Of a stretch of 64,000 nt of DNA, positions 29,305 through 39,407 are shown one piece after another. The notes beneath the pieces are model-generated. The model was given only the letters and a program-made list of their open reading frames with translations, ran no database searches and was not told the DNA's origin. Within the stretch, counting starts at the first letter, position 1. Each line of letters opens with the position of its first letter. The translations under genes were made by a program, and so were the position numbers. Origin of the DNA: Mycobacterium sp. E1214 (GTDB lineage Bacteria; Actinomycetota; Actinomycetes; Mycobacteriales; Mycobacteriaceae); NCBI RefSeq assembly GCF_001666755.1, contig NZ_LZJC01000090.1:47057-111056 (forward strand), written 5' to 3'.

Positions 29305-29329
29305 ATTTCGAATGTCGCGCCTCGGGTAT
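29305..29329 (+). promoter_or_regulatory. near-consensus SigF-type promoter before treS
   Basis: ATTT, 15 bp, then GGGTAT. The -10 is perfect and the -35 differs from GTTT in one base. The predicted start (about 29337) is a few bases before the treS start codon, giving a short leader. Compare the three better matches elsewhere in this window. Confidence 0.4.
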
Positions 29330-29348
29330 CCGTGGCATCGTGGATTTG

Positions 29349-31121
29349 ATGAACGACGCAAGAGAAGCGCTCGAACACCATCCAGAGGGGGGCAGCCACG
29401 TCCAAGACGGCGTCGTGGAACACCCCGACTCCGATGACTTCGACAACGCCGCCGCACTGCCCACCGATCCGACGTGGTTCAAGCACGCCGTGTTCTACGA
29501 AGTGCTGGTCCGGGCGTTCTTCGACGCCAACGCGGACGGCTCTGGCGACCTACGGGGATTGTTGGGGCGCCTGGACTACCTGCAGTGGCTCGGCATCGAC
29601 TGCATCTGGCTGCCCCCGTTCTACGATTCGCCGCTGCGCGACGGCGGTTATGACATCCGCGACTTCTACAAGGTGCTACCCGAATTCGGGACGGTCGAGG
29701 ACTTCGTCGCGCTGCTGAACGCCGCGCACGAGCGGGGCATCCGGGTCATCACCGACCTCGTGATGAACCACACATCCGACTCGCACCCCTGGTTCCAGGA
29801 GTCGCGGCACGACCCCGACGGCCCGTACGGCGACTTCTACGTGTGGAGCGACACCAGCGAGCGCTACACCGACGCCCGGATCATCTTCATCGACACCGAG
29901 GAGTCGAACTGGACCTTCGACCCGGTGCGCAAGCAGTTTTACTGGCACCGGTTCTTCTCGCACCAGCCGGACCTCAACTACGACAACCCGGCCGTGCAGG
30001 AGGCCATGATCGACGTCTTGCGGTTCTGGCTGGGCCTGGGCATCGACGGCTTCCGGCTGGACGCGGTGCCGTATCTATTCGAGCGGGAGGGCACCAACTG
30101 CGAGAACCTCCCGGAGACCCACGCGTTCCTCAAGCGGGTCCGCAAGGTCATCGACGACGAATTCCCGGGCCGGGTGCTGCTGGCCGAGGCCAACCAGTGG
30201 CCGGCCGACGTGGTCGAGTACTTCGGCGAGGCCAGCACCGGCGGCGACGAGTGCCACATGGCGTTCCACTTCCCGCTGATGCCGCGCATCTTCATGGCCG
30301 TGCGCCGCGAATCGCGGATTCCCATCTCGGAGATCCTGGCCCAGACGCCGGAGATCCCCGACATGGCGCAGTGGGGCATCTTCCTGCGTAACCACGACGA
30401 GCTCACACTCGAGATGGTCACCGACGAAGAGCGGGACTACATGTACGCCGAGTACGCCAAGGACCCCCGGATGAAGGCCAACGTCGGCATCCGGCGCCGG
30501 CTGGCCCCGCTGCTCGACAACGACCGCAACCAGATCGAGCTGTTCACCGCGCTGCTGCTGTCGCTGCCCGGCTCGCCGGTGCTCTACTACGGCGACGAGA
30601 TCGGCATGGGCGACGTGATCTGGCTCGGTGACCGCGACGGGGTGCGCACCCCGATGCAGTGGACGCCGGACCGCAACGCCGGCTTCTCCAAGGCCAACCC
30701 CGGCCGGCTGTACCTGCCCGCCAGCCAGGATTCGGTGTACGGCTACCAGGCGGTCAACGTGGAGGCCCAGCGTGACACGTCCACGTCGCTGCTCAACTTC
30801 ACCCGCACCATGCTCGCCGTGCGCCGCCGTCACAAGGCGTTCGCCGTCGGCAGTTTCAAGGAGCTGGGCGGGTCGAATCCGTCGGTGTTGGCGTTCGTCC
30901 GTCAGGAGCCCGACGACGGCGATACCGTGCTGTGCGTCAACAACCTGTCGCGGTTCCCGCAGCCGATCGAACTCAATCTGCAGCAGTGGGCCGGGTGCAC
31001 CCCGGTCGAGCTGACCGGGCAGGTCGAGTTCCCGCGCATCGGTCACCTGCCCTACCTGCTGACGCTGCCGGGCCACGGGTTCTACTGGTTCCAGCTGACC
31101 GCGTGCGAGGAGGAATCGTGA
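29349..31121 (+). CDS. treS: trehalose synthase TreS (maltose alpha-D-glucosyltransferase)
   Basis: A 590-residue GH13 enzyme that interconverts trehalose and maltose and feeds maltose to the GlgE alpha-glucan pathway. Catalytic residues are D238 (GFRLDAVPY), E280 (LLAEANQW) and D350 (RNHDEL); the N-terminal [19 protein letters not shown] is typical. It corresponds to M. tuberculosis Rv0126. GTG 29340 is in frame, but ATG 29349 matches the known start better. It is followed after 49 bp by mak, the next enzyme of the route; the proteins form a complex in other mycobacteria. Confidence 0.95.
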   Translation: MNDAREALEHHPEGGSHVQDGVVEHPDSDDFDNAAALPTDPTWFKHAVFYEVLVRAFFDANADGSGDLRGLLGRLDYLQWLGIDCIWLPPFYDSPLRDGGYDIRDFYKVLPEFGTVEDFVALLNAAHERGIRVITDLVMNHTSDSHPWFQESRHDPDGPYGDFYVWSDTSERYTDARIIFIDTEESNWTFDPVRKQFYWHRFFSHQPDLNYDNPAVQEAMIDVLRFWLGLGIDGFRLDAVPYLFEREGTNCENLPETHAFLKRVRKVIDDEFPGRVLLAEANQWPADVVEYFGEASTGGDECHMAFHFPLMPRIFMAVRRESRIPISEILAQTPEIPDMAQWGIFLRNHDELTLEMVTDEERDYMYAEYAKDPRMKANVGIRRRLAPLLDNDRNQIELFTALLLSLPGSPVLYYGDEIGMGDVIWLGDRDGVRTPMQWTPDRNAGFSKANPGRLYLPASQDSVYGYQAVNVEAQRDTSTSLLNFTRTMLAVRRRHKAFAVGSFKELGGSNPSVLAFVRQEPDDGDTVLCVNNLSRFPQPIELNLQQWAGCTPVELTGQVEFPRIGHLPYLLTLPGHGFYWFQLTACEEES

Positions 31122-31170
31122 CGAACCCCCCCGACCGCGCCACGCCGAACGACAAAGAGGAGGGGTGTCG

Positions 31171-32511
31171 ATGACTTCCCCGGAGAAATTGCCCTGGTCC
31201 GAGTGGCTGCCGCAGCAACGCTGGTACGCCGGACGCAACCGCGAGCTGACCAGCGCTCAGCCCAGCGTGGTGGTGCCGCTGCGCGAGGGCCTCGATCTGG
31301 TCCTCGTCGACGTCGACTACGCCGACGGATCGCAACACCGCTACCAGGTGATCGTCGGCTGGGATTCCGCGCCGGTGTCGGAATACAGCACCGTCGCCAC
31401 CATCGGTGCAGCGGGCGACCGGACCGGCTTCGATGCGCTGTACGACGAGAGCGCGCCGACGTTCCTGCTGTCGCTGATCGACTCCTCGGCGACGCGCGCC
31501 GCGTCGGGCGCCGAGGTGACGTTCACCAAGGAGCCGGGCGCCCGGCTGCCCTTGCAGGCCATGGCGCACGTCTCGGACGCCGAGCAGTCCAACACCAGCG
31601 TGATTTTCGACCGCGAGGCGATCTTCAAGGTGTTCCGCCGGGTCAGCCCCGGCATCAATCCCGACGTCGAGCTGAACCGCGTGTTGGGGCGCGCCGGCAA
31701 CCCGCACGTGGCGCAGCTGCTGGGCACCTACGACCTGACCGATTCGGCCGGCACGCCGTGGCCGTTGGGCATGATCACCGAGTTCGCCGCCAACGCGACG
31801 GAGGGCTGGGCGATGGCGACCGCCAGCGTCCGCGACCTGTTCGCCGAGGCGGACCTGTACGCCCACGAGGTCGGCGGCGACTTCGCCGGCGAGTCGTGCC
31901 GCCTGGGCGAGGCCGTGGCGTCCGTGCACGCCACCCTCGCCGAGACCCTCGGCACGTCGCAGCAGCCCTTCCCGGTCGACAACGTGCTGGCGCGGCTGTC
32001 GTCGGCGGTGGCCCTGGTGCCGGAGCTGCAGGAGTACGCGGCCGCCGTCGAAGAGCGCTTCGCCAAGCTCGCCAACGAGACGATCACGGTCCAGCGGGTG
32101 CACGGCGACCTGCACCTGGGGCAGGTGCTGCGCACGCCCGAGAGCTGGCTGGTGATCGACTTCGAGGGGGAGCCGGGCCAACCGCTCGAGGAGCGGCGGG
32201 CGCCCGACTCGCCGCTGCGCGACGTCGCCGGGGTGTTGCGCTCCTTCGAGTACGCCGCCTACGGGCCGCTGGTGAACCAGGCCGGTGACAAGCAGCTGGC
32301 GGCCCGCGCCCGGGAATGGGTCGAGCGCAACCGCACGTCGTTCTGCGAGGGCTACGCGGCCGCGTCGGGCGTGGACCCCCGCGACTTCGCCCACCTGCTG
32401 GCCGCCTACGAGCTCGACAAGGCCGTCTACGAGGCCGGTTACGAGGCGCGGCACCGACCGTCGTGGCTGCCGATTCCGCTGCGCTCCATCGCGAGGTTGA
32501 TCGCAGTTTGA
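31171..32511 (+). CDS. mak: maltokinase (maltose-1-phosphate synthase)
   Basis: A 446-residue kinase of the aminoglycoside-phosphotransferase-like fold that turns maltose and ATP into maltose-1-phosphate for GlgE. It shows [20 protein letters not shown] at the N-terminal cap, HGDLHLGQ (H311, D313) as the catalytic loop and IDFEGEP as the metal-binding loop. It corresponds to M. tuberculosis Rv0127. GTG 31165 is only one base from the GAGGAGG site, whereas ATG 31171 is seven bases away, so the latter is chosen. The gene is in an operon with treS. Confidence 0.95.
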   Translation: MTSPEKLPWSEWLPQQRWYAGRNRELTSAQPSVVVPLREGLDLVLVDVDYADGSQHRYQVIVGWDSAPVSEYSTVATIGAAGDRTGFDALYDESAPTFLLSLIDSSATRAASGAEVTFTKEPGARLPLQAMAHVSDAEQSNTSVIFDREAIFKVFRRVSPGINPDVELNRVLGRAGNPHVAQLLGTYDLTDSAGTPWPLGMITEFAANATEGWAMATASVRDLFAEADLYAHEVGGDFAGESCRLGEAVASVHATLAETLGTSQQPFPVDNVLARLSSAVALVPELQEYAAAVEERFAKLANETITVQRVHGDLHLGQVLRTPESWLVIDFEGEPGQPLEERRAPDSPLRDVAGVLRSFEYAAYGPLVNQAGDKQLAARAREWVERNRTSFCEGYAAASGVDPRDFAHLLAAYELDKAVYEAGYEARHRPSWLPIPLRSIARLIAV

Positions 32512-32561
32512 CCGGCGTTCGCTCGGCTGCGCGCGCCGGCCGTCTCTGACAGCATGAGCCT

Positions 32562-33251
32562 GTGCCGAGTGAGACATACAACAGTGAGGCGCGCCTGTCG
32601 TGGTTGCTGGCGGCGCTGGCCGGTGTGCTGGGGGCGACGGCGTTCACCCACTCCGCCGGGTATTTCGTCACGTTCATGACCGGGAACGCCCAGCGCGCCG
32701 TGCTGGGCTACTTCCGCGACGACGTGTGGCTGTCCATCAGCGCGGGGCTGCTGCTGCTGTGCTTCGTCGCCGGGGTGGTCGTGGCGTCGGTGTGCCGGCG
32801 CCATTTCTGGGTGGCCCACCCGCACGGCCCGACCGTGCTGACGACGGTCAGCCTGATCGCGGCCACGGTGGTCGACGTCATCGACGAGGGCTGGGAGGAG
32901 AACTTCCTGGACTTCGCGCCCATCATGCTGGTGGTATTCGGCGTCGGGGCGTTGAACACGTCGTTCGTCAAGGACGGCGAGGTGTCGGTGCCGCTGAGCT
33001 ACGTGACGGGAACGCTGGTCAAGATGGGGCAGGGCATCGAACGCCACCTCGCCGGCGGCACCGCCGCCGACTGGCTGGGTTACTTCCTGTTGTTCAGCAG
33101 CTTCGTGCTGGGCGCGACGCTGGGCGGTCTGATCAGCCTCGTCGTCAACGGGACCGCCATGCTCGTCGTCGCCGCGGTGGTGTGCACGGTGACCACCGCG
33201 ATCACCTACTTCCACTCAGACCGCCGCGCCCTGCTCGACGACGCCGGCTGA
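32562..33251 (+). CDS. YoaK/DUF1275-family membrane protein
   Basis: A 229-residue integral membrane protein with about six hydrophobic segments (LLAALAGVLGATAFTH, ISAGLLLLCFVAGVVVAS, FAPIMLVVFGVGALN, LGYFLLFSSFVLGA, MLVVAAVVCTV) and the YFVTFMTGNAQR and SYVTGTLVK motifs of the YoaK family. The family is spread widely and its substrate is unknown. It corresponds to M. tuberculosis Rv0128. It lies 50 bp after mak in the same direction and converges on fbpC across a strong hairpin. GTG start. Confidence 0.85.
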   Translation: MPSETYNSEARLSWLLAALAGVLGATAFTHSAGYFVTFMTGNAQRAVLGYFRDDVWLSISAGLLLLCFVAGVVVASVCRRHFWVAHPHGPTVLTTVSLIAATVVDVIDEGWEENFLDFAPIMLVVFGVGALNTSFVKDGEVSVPLSYVTGTLVKMGQGIERHLAGGTAADWLGYFLLFSSFVLGATLGGLISLVVNGTAMLVVAAVVCTVTTAITYFHSDRRALLDDAG

Positions 33252-33266
33252 GCCCGCCGCCCAAAA

Positions 33267-33311
33267 GAGCATCGGCAGCAGCGCTGACCGGGTGCGCTGC
33301 TGCCGATGCTC
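33267..33311 (-). terminator. intrinsic terminator of fbpC (convergent gap)
   Basis: GAGCATCGGCAGCAGCGC pairs perfectly with its complement 33294-33311 over 18 bp, with a 9-base loop. On the minus strand it is followed by TTTT, so it should end fbpC transcripts; the same stem may also stop read-through from the YoaK-type gene on the plus strand. Confidence 0.88.
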
Positions 33312-33326
33312 GGCTTGTTGGGGTTA

Positions 33327-34370
<1,044 letters not shown>

Positions 34371-34540
34371 CTACCCATCCCAACTTTCATCTGCCGCGTG
34401 ACGCGGTCGAATGTGTTCGCAGCGCAGTGAATCACGCGCAACTGGCACATTTCGCCTGTCAGGGCCGCGGCTCGATGTCGCGGTTGGGCAACGATTGGGC
34501 GTCGGGGGCGAATCGTCGCGGTGGGGTAACGATCCCTCAT

Positions 34541-34578
34541 CAAAACGCCGGCAGCGGTTGACAACCGCCGACGGCGTT
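34541..34578 (-). terminator. intrinsic terminator after the ABC exporter operon
   Basis: AACGCCG (34544-34550) pairs with CGGCGTT (34572-34578), with an inner GCGGTT/AACCGC stem. Read on the minus strand, TTTT follows the stem. It lies about 30 bp after the permease stop and before the fbpC promoter region. Confidence 0.62.
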
Positions 34579-34584
34579 CCGCGT

Positions 34585-34608
34585 CCGGTCGCCGCGCTCG
34601 GCGACCGG
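34585..34608 (-). terminator. 10-bp hairpin directly after permease stop
   Basis: CCGGTCGCCG-CGCT-CGGCGACCGG is a perfect 10-bp stem touching the permease stop codon. It has no T-run of its own, so it probably works with the adjacent hairpin at 34541-34578. Confidence 0.4.
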
Positions 34609-35439
34609 CTAAGCGACCAGGCGGCGCAATAACGTTGCGGCCGTGCAGATTCCGAGGATCGCAGCGATGAGCAACACGATGAAGTCGGCTGGGTTGAACG
34701 GTGTGCCGATCAACAACGCCCGCAAGGCGTCAACCTCGTAACTGAGCGGGTTGACCTTGCTGAGCACGTGCAGCCACCCCGGCATCACGTCGACGGGGTA
34801 GAGCGCGTTGGAGGCGAAGAACAGCGGCATGGTGATCGCCTGCCCGATACCCATCAGCCGGTCGCGGCTGCGGACCAACCCGGCCAGCGTCATGGACAGG
34901 CAGGCGAAGAAGGCGGCGCCGAGCATGACCACGGCCATCGCCGCCAGGATGCGCAGCGGATTCATCGTCAACCCCACGCCCATCAGGTAGGCCAGGGCGG
35001 TCACGCCGACGACCTGTGCCACCGACCGCACCCCGGCGGCGAACGCCTTCCCGGTGACCAGCGCCGACGCCGGGGCGGGAGTGACCATCAGCTTGGCGAG
35101 GATGCCGGCGTCGCGGTCCCAGATGATCTGGATGCCATAGAAGATCGAGATGAACAACGCCGACTGGGCGATGATCCCGGGCGCCAGGAAGGCGAGGTAG
35201 GACACCGACCCCGTCTTGATCACGTGCAGGTGGCTGAAGGTGTTGCCGAAGATCAGCAACCACAGCGCCGGTTGCACCATCCGGGTGATCAACTCGGTCC
35301 TGTCGTGGCGCAGTTTCTGCAATTCCACGATGGCGAAGGCCCCGACCCGGCTCGACACGGCGCCCAGGCGTTGCCGCCCCCGCGGGGCGCGGATCAGCGG
35401 ACCCGGGGCATGGTTACCGAGGGCACTGTCAACCGACAC
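34609..35439 (-). CDS. ABC-2 type transporter permease (drug/lipid exporter)
   Basis: A 276-residue membrane protein with about six spans (LWLLIFGNTFSHL, YLAFLAPGIIAQSALF, AVVMLGAAFFACLSMTLAGLV, ITMPLFFASNALYPV, FIVLLIAAILGICTAATLL) and the NPLSYEVDALRALL signature of DrrB/NodJ-type permeases. It begins at GTG 35439 and overlaps the ATPase gene by 11 bp, so the two are coupled. With the MarR gene it forms a regulator-ATPase-permease operon like those exporting antibiotics or lipids. This operon is absent from the M. tuberculosis order between fbpC and htdZ. Confidence 0.88.
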   Translation of the reverse strand: MSVDSALGNHAPGPLIRAPRGRQRLGAVSSRVGAFAIVELQKLRHDRTELITRMVQPALWLLIFGNTFSHLHVIKTGSVSYLAFLAPGIIAQSALFISIFYGIQIIWDRDAGILAKLMVTPAPASALVTGKAFAAGVRSVAQVVGVTALAYLMGVGLTMNPLRILAAMAVVMLGAAFFACLSMTLAGLVRSRDRLMGIGQAITMPLFFASNALYPVDVMPGWLHVLSKVNPLSYEVDALRALLIGTPFNPADFIVLLIAAILGICTAATLLRRLVA

Positions 35440-36244
35440 GGCGGGCCACCTTTCTGCTGGAACGGATTTCGCGGAACGACTCCTCCGCCGGCTCGGCCAG
35501 ATCGGACGCCGCGTAGTGGCGGAACACGTCTTCGAGGGTGGCGCGCGGGGCCACGGTCGCCTTCAAGGCGTCGGGCGTCCCGACCGCGCGCAACTCGCCG
35601 CGGTGCATCAACGCCACCCGGTCGCACAACGCGTCGGCCTCCTCCATGTAGTGGGTGGTCAGCAGCACGGTCATGCCGTATCGGGCCTGCATGTCGCGCA
35701 CCTGGGACCAGACCCCGTCGCGGGCGATCGGGTCCAGCCCCACGGTGGGCTCATCGAGGACCAGCAGCGACGGCCGGTTGACCAGCGCCTGCGCCACCTC
35801 GAGGCGGCGGACCATGCCGCCGGAGTACGCGCCCGCCAACCGGTCGGACACGTCGAGCAGGTCCATGGCGGCCAGCGCCTGCGCCACGCGGGCGGCGCGC
35901 TGTCCGCGGGGCACGCCGTAGAGCCTGGCGAACCACTCGACGTTTTGCCGACCGGTCAGCGCCGGCTCAATCGAAAGTTGTTGCGGCACATACCCGATGT
36001 TGCTTCGGATGTCGGTCGTCTGGCGACGGGCATCCATGCCGAAGATCCGCAGTTCACCGCGCTGCACCGGGGTGAGCGTGGTGAGCATGCGCACCATGGT
36101 GGTCTTGCCGGCCCCGTTGGGGCCCAGCAGGCCCATCGTCTCGCCCGGCCGCACCTGCAGCGTCACGTCGTCGACGGCGGTGAACTGGGCGTAACGATAG
36201 GTCAAGTGGCTGGCGTCGATCGCCAACGGCAGGGATCCGCTCAT
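35429..36244 (-). CDS. ABC transporter ATP-binding protein (DrrA-like)
   Basis: A 271-residue ATPase: Walker A GPNGAGKTT (41-49), Q-loop GYVPQQLSIEP, signature YSGGMVRRLEVAQ, Walker B LLVLDEPTVGLDP, switch TTHYMEEAD. The C-terminal VAPRATLEDVFRHYA is typical of daunorubicin-resistance type ATPases. It powers the permease encoded next. The ATG overlaps the MarR stop by 4 bp (ATGA), so all three proteins are probably made from one message. Confidence 0.92.
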   Translation of the reverse strand: MSGSLPLAIDASHLTYRYAQFTAVDDVTLQVRPGETMGLLGPNGAGKTTMVRMLTTLTPVQRGELRIFGMDARRQTTDIRSNIGYVPQQLSIEPALTGRQNVEWFARLYGVPRGQRAARVAQALAAMDLLDVSDRLAGAYSGGMVRRLEVAQALVNRPSLLVLDEPTVGLDPIARDGVWSQVRDMQARYGMTVLLTTHYMEEADALCDRVALMHRGELRAVGTPDALKATVAPRATLEDVFRHYAASDLAEPAEESFREIRSSRKVARRVG

Positions 36245-36696
36245 GATCGGCGCTCTCGTAGTATCCCGGTCATCGTCTGAAGGACCTCCAATCCCCTTGT
36301 CAATGCTTCGATTTGGTCGCCGTCGAGCTGGTCGAGCGCGTCGCCGAGCAACGCGCGCCGGGCGGCGCGCGAATCGTCAACCACCTGTTGGGCGGGCCCG
36401 GCGAGCCGCAGCTGCCCCACCCGGCGATCGGCGTCGCCCACGGTCCGCAGCAGCAACCCGCCGGCGACCAGCTTGGTCACCAGCGTCGACGCGGTGTTGG
36501 GCGCCAGACCGAGCTCCGCGGCGGCTGCGCTCACCGAGATGCCCGGCCGCCGCCCGACCAACCACAGCAGCTCGGACTGCGACTCGGACAGGGTGTCGAA
36601 CCCGCGCCCGGTGGCCCTGCGCAGCTGCCGGCCGAACCGACCGACGACGCCGGACACCTCGCCGGCCAGATCGGTGCGTTGTTTCACCTCTCCCAT
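36241..36696 (-). CDS. MarR family transcriptional regulator
   Basis: A 151-residue winged-helix regulator with ISVSAAAAELGLAPNTASTLVTKLVAGGLL (here the recognition helix is APNTASTLVTKL) and the wing DADRRVGQLRLA. It heads the exporter operon and probably represses it until a ligand binds. A palindrome with a -10-like TATAGA lies immediately before the ATG, suggesting a leaderless message and autoregulation. Confidence 0.88.
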   Translation of the reverse strand: MGEVKQRTDLAGEVSGVVGRFGRQLRRATGRGFDTLSESQSELLWLVGRRPGISVSAAAAELGLAPNTASTLVTKLVAGGLLLRTVGDADRRVGQLRLAGPAQQVVDDSRAARRALLGDALDQLDGDQIEALTRGLEVLQTMTGILRERRS

Positions 36697-36699
36697 TGT

Positions 36700-36718
36700 T
36701 AGCTCTATAGCCGAGCTA
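36700..36718 (-). promoter_or_regulatory. palindromic MarR operator over a leaderless promoter
   Basis: TAGCTC-TATAGCC-GAGCTA is a perfect 6-bp-arm palindrome only 3 bp before the MarR start codon. On the gene strand it contains TATAGA followed by seven bases and the ATG, the spacing expected for leaderless transcription in mycobacteria. A repressor bound here would cover the -10 box. Confidence 0.55.
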
Positions 36719-36743
36719 TCGATATGGAGGGGTTAAGCGTTCG

Positions 36744-37244
36744 CTATGTGCGGTCGAGGAGGTGCAGCTCGACGTCGGCCAGCGTGCCGGCGTTGATGCG
36801 CGCGGTCATGTAGGTGCAGAACGGTTGCCGGCGGCGGTCGGTGGGCGACCCGGGGTTGAGCAGGCGTAGGCCGGTCTGGGTCGTGGTGTCCCAGGGAATG
36901 TGACTGTGGCCGAACACGAGCACGTCGGTGTTGGGGTAGAGCCGCGACATGCGGGCGTCGCGCCCGCCGGCGGCGCCGGTCTCGTGGACCACGGTGAGCC
37001 GCACGCCGCCCAGGATCACGTCGGCCCGTTCCGGCAGCCGGGCCCGCAGCGCGGGGCCGTCGTTGTTGCCCCAGCACGCGATCAGGCGCTCGGCCCTGGT
37101 CTGAAGGTCGTCGACGAGCTGTTCGGTCACCCAGTCGCCGGCGTGTACGACAACGTCGGCGCGGTCCACCTCGTCCCATACCCGCGCCGGCAGGTCGCGG
37201 GCGCGCTTAGGGACGTGGGTGTCCGCGATCAGCAGCAGTCTCAC
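36744..37244 (-). CDS. YfcE/MJ0936-type metallophosphodiesterase
   Basis: A 166-residue calcineurin-like phosphoesterase with the metal motifs in order: D8-x-H10 (IADTHV), GDW (VVHAGDWV), GNND (ACWGNNDG), H in VVHETG and GHSH (VFGHSHIPWD). Members hydrolyse phosphodiesters such as cyclic nucleotides in the cytoplasm; the natural substrate is unknown. The frame is open to 37487, but GTG 37244 begins the fold. It lies 47 bp before the MarR gene on the same strand and 37 bp after the small acidic ORF, so read-through is possible. Confidence 0.85.
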   Translation of the reverse strand: MRLLLIADTHVPKRARDLPARVWDEVDRADVVVHAGDWVTEQLVDDLQTRAERLIACWGNNDGPALRARLPERADVILGGVRLTVVHETGAAGGRDARMSRLYPNTDVLVFGHSHIPWDTTTQTGLRLLNPGSPTDRRRQPFCTYMTARINAGTLADVELHLLDRT

Positions 37245-37281
37245 GGGCCCGTCGGGTGGCGCCGCACTACGCCGGCCGCGG

Positions 37282-37455
37282 TCAGCCGCGCTCGCTGCGC
37301 GCCTCGGCGCCGCTCTCGCCGGCGTCGAAGGTGTCGTCGGAGCCGGCGGCGCCCACGTAGCTGCCATCCTCTTCGCCCGCGGCGGCGCGCGAACGGGTCT
37401 GATGGGTGTCGGCCTCGACGTCTTCCTCAGCCTTGTGGCCCTTGTGTTCTGGCAT
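37282..37455 (-). CDS. small acidic hydrophilic protein, unknown
   Basis: A 57-residue ORF with ATG at 37455 and GGAGGGG 12 bases upstream. It begins MPEHKGHKAEEDVEADTHQ, is rich in Glu, Asp, Gly and Ala, has no cysteine or hydrophobic segment and is predicted disordered. Codon use follows the GC-rich third-position pattern of the neighbouring genes, which supports it being real. It lies upstream of the phosphodiesterase gene and divergent from htdZ. No family is recognised; similar short acidic proteins accompany stress genes in actinobacteria. Confidence 0.55.
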   Translation of the reverse strand: MPEHKGHKAEEDVEADTHQTRSRAAAGEEDGSYVGAAGSDDTFDAGESGAEARSERG

Positions 37456-37579
37456 GGATGCGCTACCCCTCCGCGGTCGTTTCGCATCAGAGTTCCCGCG
37501 ACGGGTGGCGCGAAACCCGGCCGACGGGCGGCCGGGACGGCCGGGCTATTGTTACCAGCCGAGTCAAGGAGAAACCGCC

Positions 37580-38035
37580 ATGCGCACGTTCGAATCAGTA
37601 GCCGACCTCGCGGCCGCCGCCGGCGAGAGCCTCGGGCACAGCGACTGGGTGACCGTCACCCAGGACGACGTCAATCTGTTCGCCGACGCGACCGGCGACC
37701 ACCAGTGGATCCATGTCGACCCCGAACGCGCCGCCTCCGGCCCGTTCGGCACGACCATCGCCCATGGGTTCATGACGCTGGCGCTGCTGCCCCGCCTGCA
37801 GCACCAGATCTACACCGTCAACGGCATCAAACTGGCAATCAACTACGGGCTCAACAAGGTTCGCTTTCCCGCACCGGTGCCGGTCGGCTCGCGGGTGCGG
37901 GCGGAAAGCACGCTGGTCAGCGTCGACGACCTGGGCAACGGCGCCGCGCAGGCGACCGTGTCCACCACCGTCGAGATCGACGGCTCGGCCAAGCCGGCCT
38001 GCGTGGCCGAGAGCATCGTCCGCTACGTCGCCTGA
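37580..38035 (+). CDS. htdZ: (R)-specific enoyl-CoA hydratase HtdZ (MaoC-like)
   Basis: A 151-residue single hot-dog protein with the hydratase-2 motif ADATGDHQWIHVD (D40, H45) and GTTIAHGFMTLALLP. It hydrates trans-2-enoyl-CoA or -ACP to the (R)-3-hydroxy form. Length and motifs equal M. tuberculosis Rv0130. The ATG has AAGGAG eight bases before it. It converges on fadE1 with a 9-bp gap. Confidence 0.93.
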   Translation: MRTFESVADLAAAAGESLGHSDWVTVTQDDVNLFADATGDHQWIHVDPERAASGPFGTTIAHGFMTLALLPRLQHQIYTVNGIKLAINYGLNKVRFPAPVPVGSRVRAESTLVSVDDLGNGAAQATVSTTVEIDGSAKPACVAESIVRYVA

Positions 38036-38044
38036 GCGCCGCGC

Positions 38045-39394
38045 TCAGAACTCGGCGACCGCGTGCTCCAGGCGCTCGGCCAGGCGCGCCTGCGCCTCGG
38101 CACGCCGGGTCGGAATGTGAGCCGACGGGAAAAGCGTTGTCACGGGCTCGTATTCGCGTAGCGTGCGGCGGGCGACGGTCATCTTGTGCAGTTCGGTCGC
38201 GCCGTCGGCGATGCCCAGCGACTCGGCGGCCACCATCATCTTGACGAACGGCATCTCGTCGGAGACACCGAGCGCGCCGTGCAGGTGCAGGGCCCGCTGC
38301 GCGACGTCGTGCAGCACCTGCGGCATGGCGACCTTGACGGCGGCGATGTCGCGGCGCACCTTCTGATAGTCGTGGTGCTTGTCGATCAGCCAGGCGGTGC
38401 GCAGGACCAGCAGCCGGAACTGCTCGATCTGGATCCAGCTGTCCGCGACCTTCTCCTGGGTCATCTGAAAATCGGCCAAGCGTCCGTGGCGCGTCTTGCG
38501 GGACACCGCCCGCTCGCACATCATGTCGAAAGCGCTGCGCGCCAACGCGATTGTCCGCATCGCGTGATGGATGCGGCCGCCGCCGAGCCGGGTCTGCGCG
38601 ATCATGAAGGCCTTTCCCTCGCCGCCCAGGACGTGATCCGCGGGCACCCGCACGTCGCGGTAACGGACGTAACCGTGGCTGGCCCGCTTGGCGGATTCGG
38701 CCCCGACCCCGACGTTGCGCACGATCTCGATGCCCGGCGTCTCGGCCGGCACGATGAACAGCGACATCTTGTCGTAGGTGCGCGCCTCGGGATTGGTGAC
38801 GGCCATGACGATGAAGAACGAGGCGTGTTTGGCGTTGGTGGAGAACCACTTCTCGCCGTTGATCACCCAATCGTCACCGTCGCGGGTGGCCGCGGTGACG
38901 AACTGCCCCGGGTCGGACCCGCCCAGGGGTTCGGTCATCGAATAGCAGGACGTGATCTCGCCGTCCAGCAGCGGCTGCAGGTAGCGCGCCTTCTGCTCGT
39001 CGGTGCCGAACAGCGCGAGGATCTCGGCGTTGCCCGAATCGGGTGCCTGACAACCGAACACGGACGGGGCCCAGCGGGACCTGCCGAGTATCTCGTTGAG
39101 AAGGGCCAGCTTGACCTGGCCGAAACCCTGACCGCCGAGTTCCGGGCGCAGGTGCGCGGCCCACAGCCCCTGATCCTTGACCTGCTGCTGCAACGGCCGC
39201 AACACGGCCATCACCTCGGCGTTGTGCTTGTCGTAGGGATCGAGGGCCACGAGGTCGAGCGGTTCCAGCTCGTCGGCCATGAACTGTTCGACCCAGTCCA
39301 GCTTCGCCTGGTACTCGGGGTCCGTCTCGAAATCCCACACCGTGGCCAACCGTTCCCCGGCGCAGCGTCGCGCCGGACTCGCTGATGAGGCCAC
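38045..39394 (-). CDS. fadE1: acyl-CoA dehydrogenase FadE1
   Basis: A 449-residue flavoprotein of beta-oxidation: N-terminal helical domain (DPEYQAKLDWVEQFMADEL), the FAD-contacting YSMTEPLGGSDP and WVINGEKWFSTNA, then RLGGGRIHHAMRTIALAR and the C-terminal LHGALGVSDEMPFVKM. It corresponds to M. tuberculosis Rv0131c. It oxidises acyl-CoA to enoyl-CoA, which the convergent HtdZ could hydrate. Start GTG 39394 gives about the family length; no clear ribosome site is seen, so the start is uncertain by a few codons. Confidence 0.9.
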   Translation of the reverse strand: MASSASPARRCAGERLATVWDFETDPEYQAKLDWVEQFMADELEPLDLVALDPYDKHNAEVMAVLRPLQQQVKDQGLWAAHLRPELGGQGFGQVKLALLNEILGRSRWAPSVFGCQAPDSGNAEILALFGTDEQKARYLQPLLDGEITSCYSMTEPLGGSDPGQFVTAATRDGDDWVINGEKWFSTNAKHASFFIVMAVTNPEARTYDKMSLFIVPAETPGIEIVRNVGVGAESAKRASHGYVRYRDVRVPADHVLGGEGKAFMIAQTRLGGGRIHHAMRTIALARSAFDMMCERAVSRKTRHGRLADFQMTQEKVADSWIQIEQFRLLVLRTAWLIDKHHDYQKVRRDIAAVKVAMPQVLHDVAQRALHLHGALGVSDEMPFVKMMVAAESLGIADGATELHKMTVARRTLREYEPVTTLFPSAHIPTRRAEAQARLAERLEHAVAEF

Positions 39395-39407
39395 ACCATC
39401 GTAAGGC

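Noticed and set aside
37473..37579. SigF promoter for the small acidic ORF (GTTT-N15-GGGAAC on the minus strand)
   Set aside because: The -10 lacks the conserved GGGTA core, so it was not reported as a promoter.
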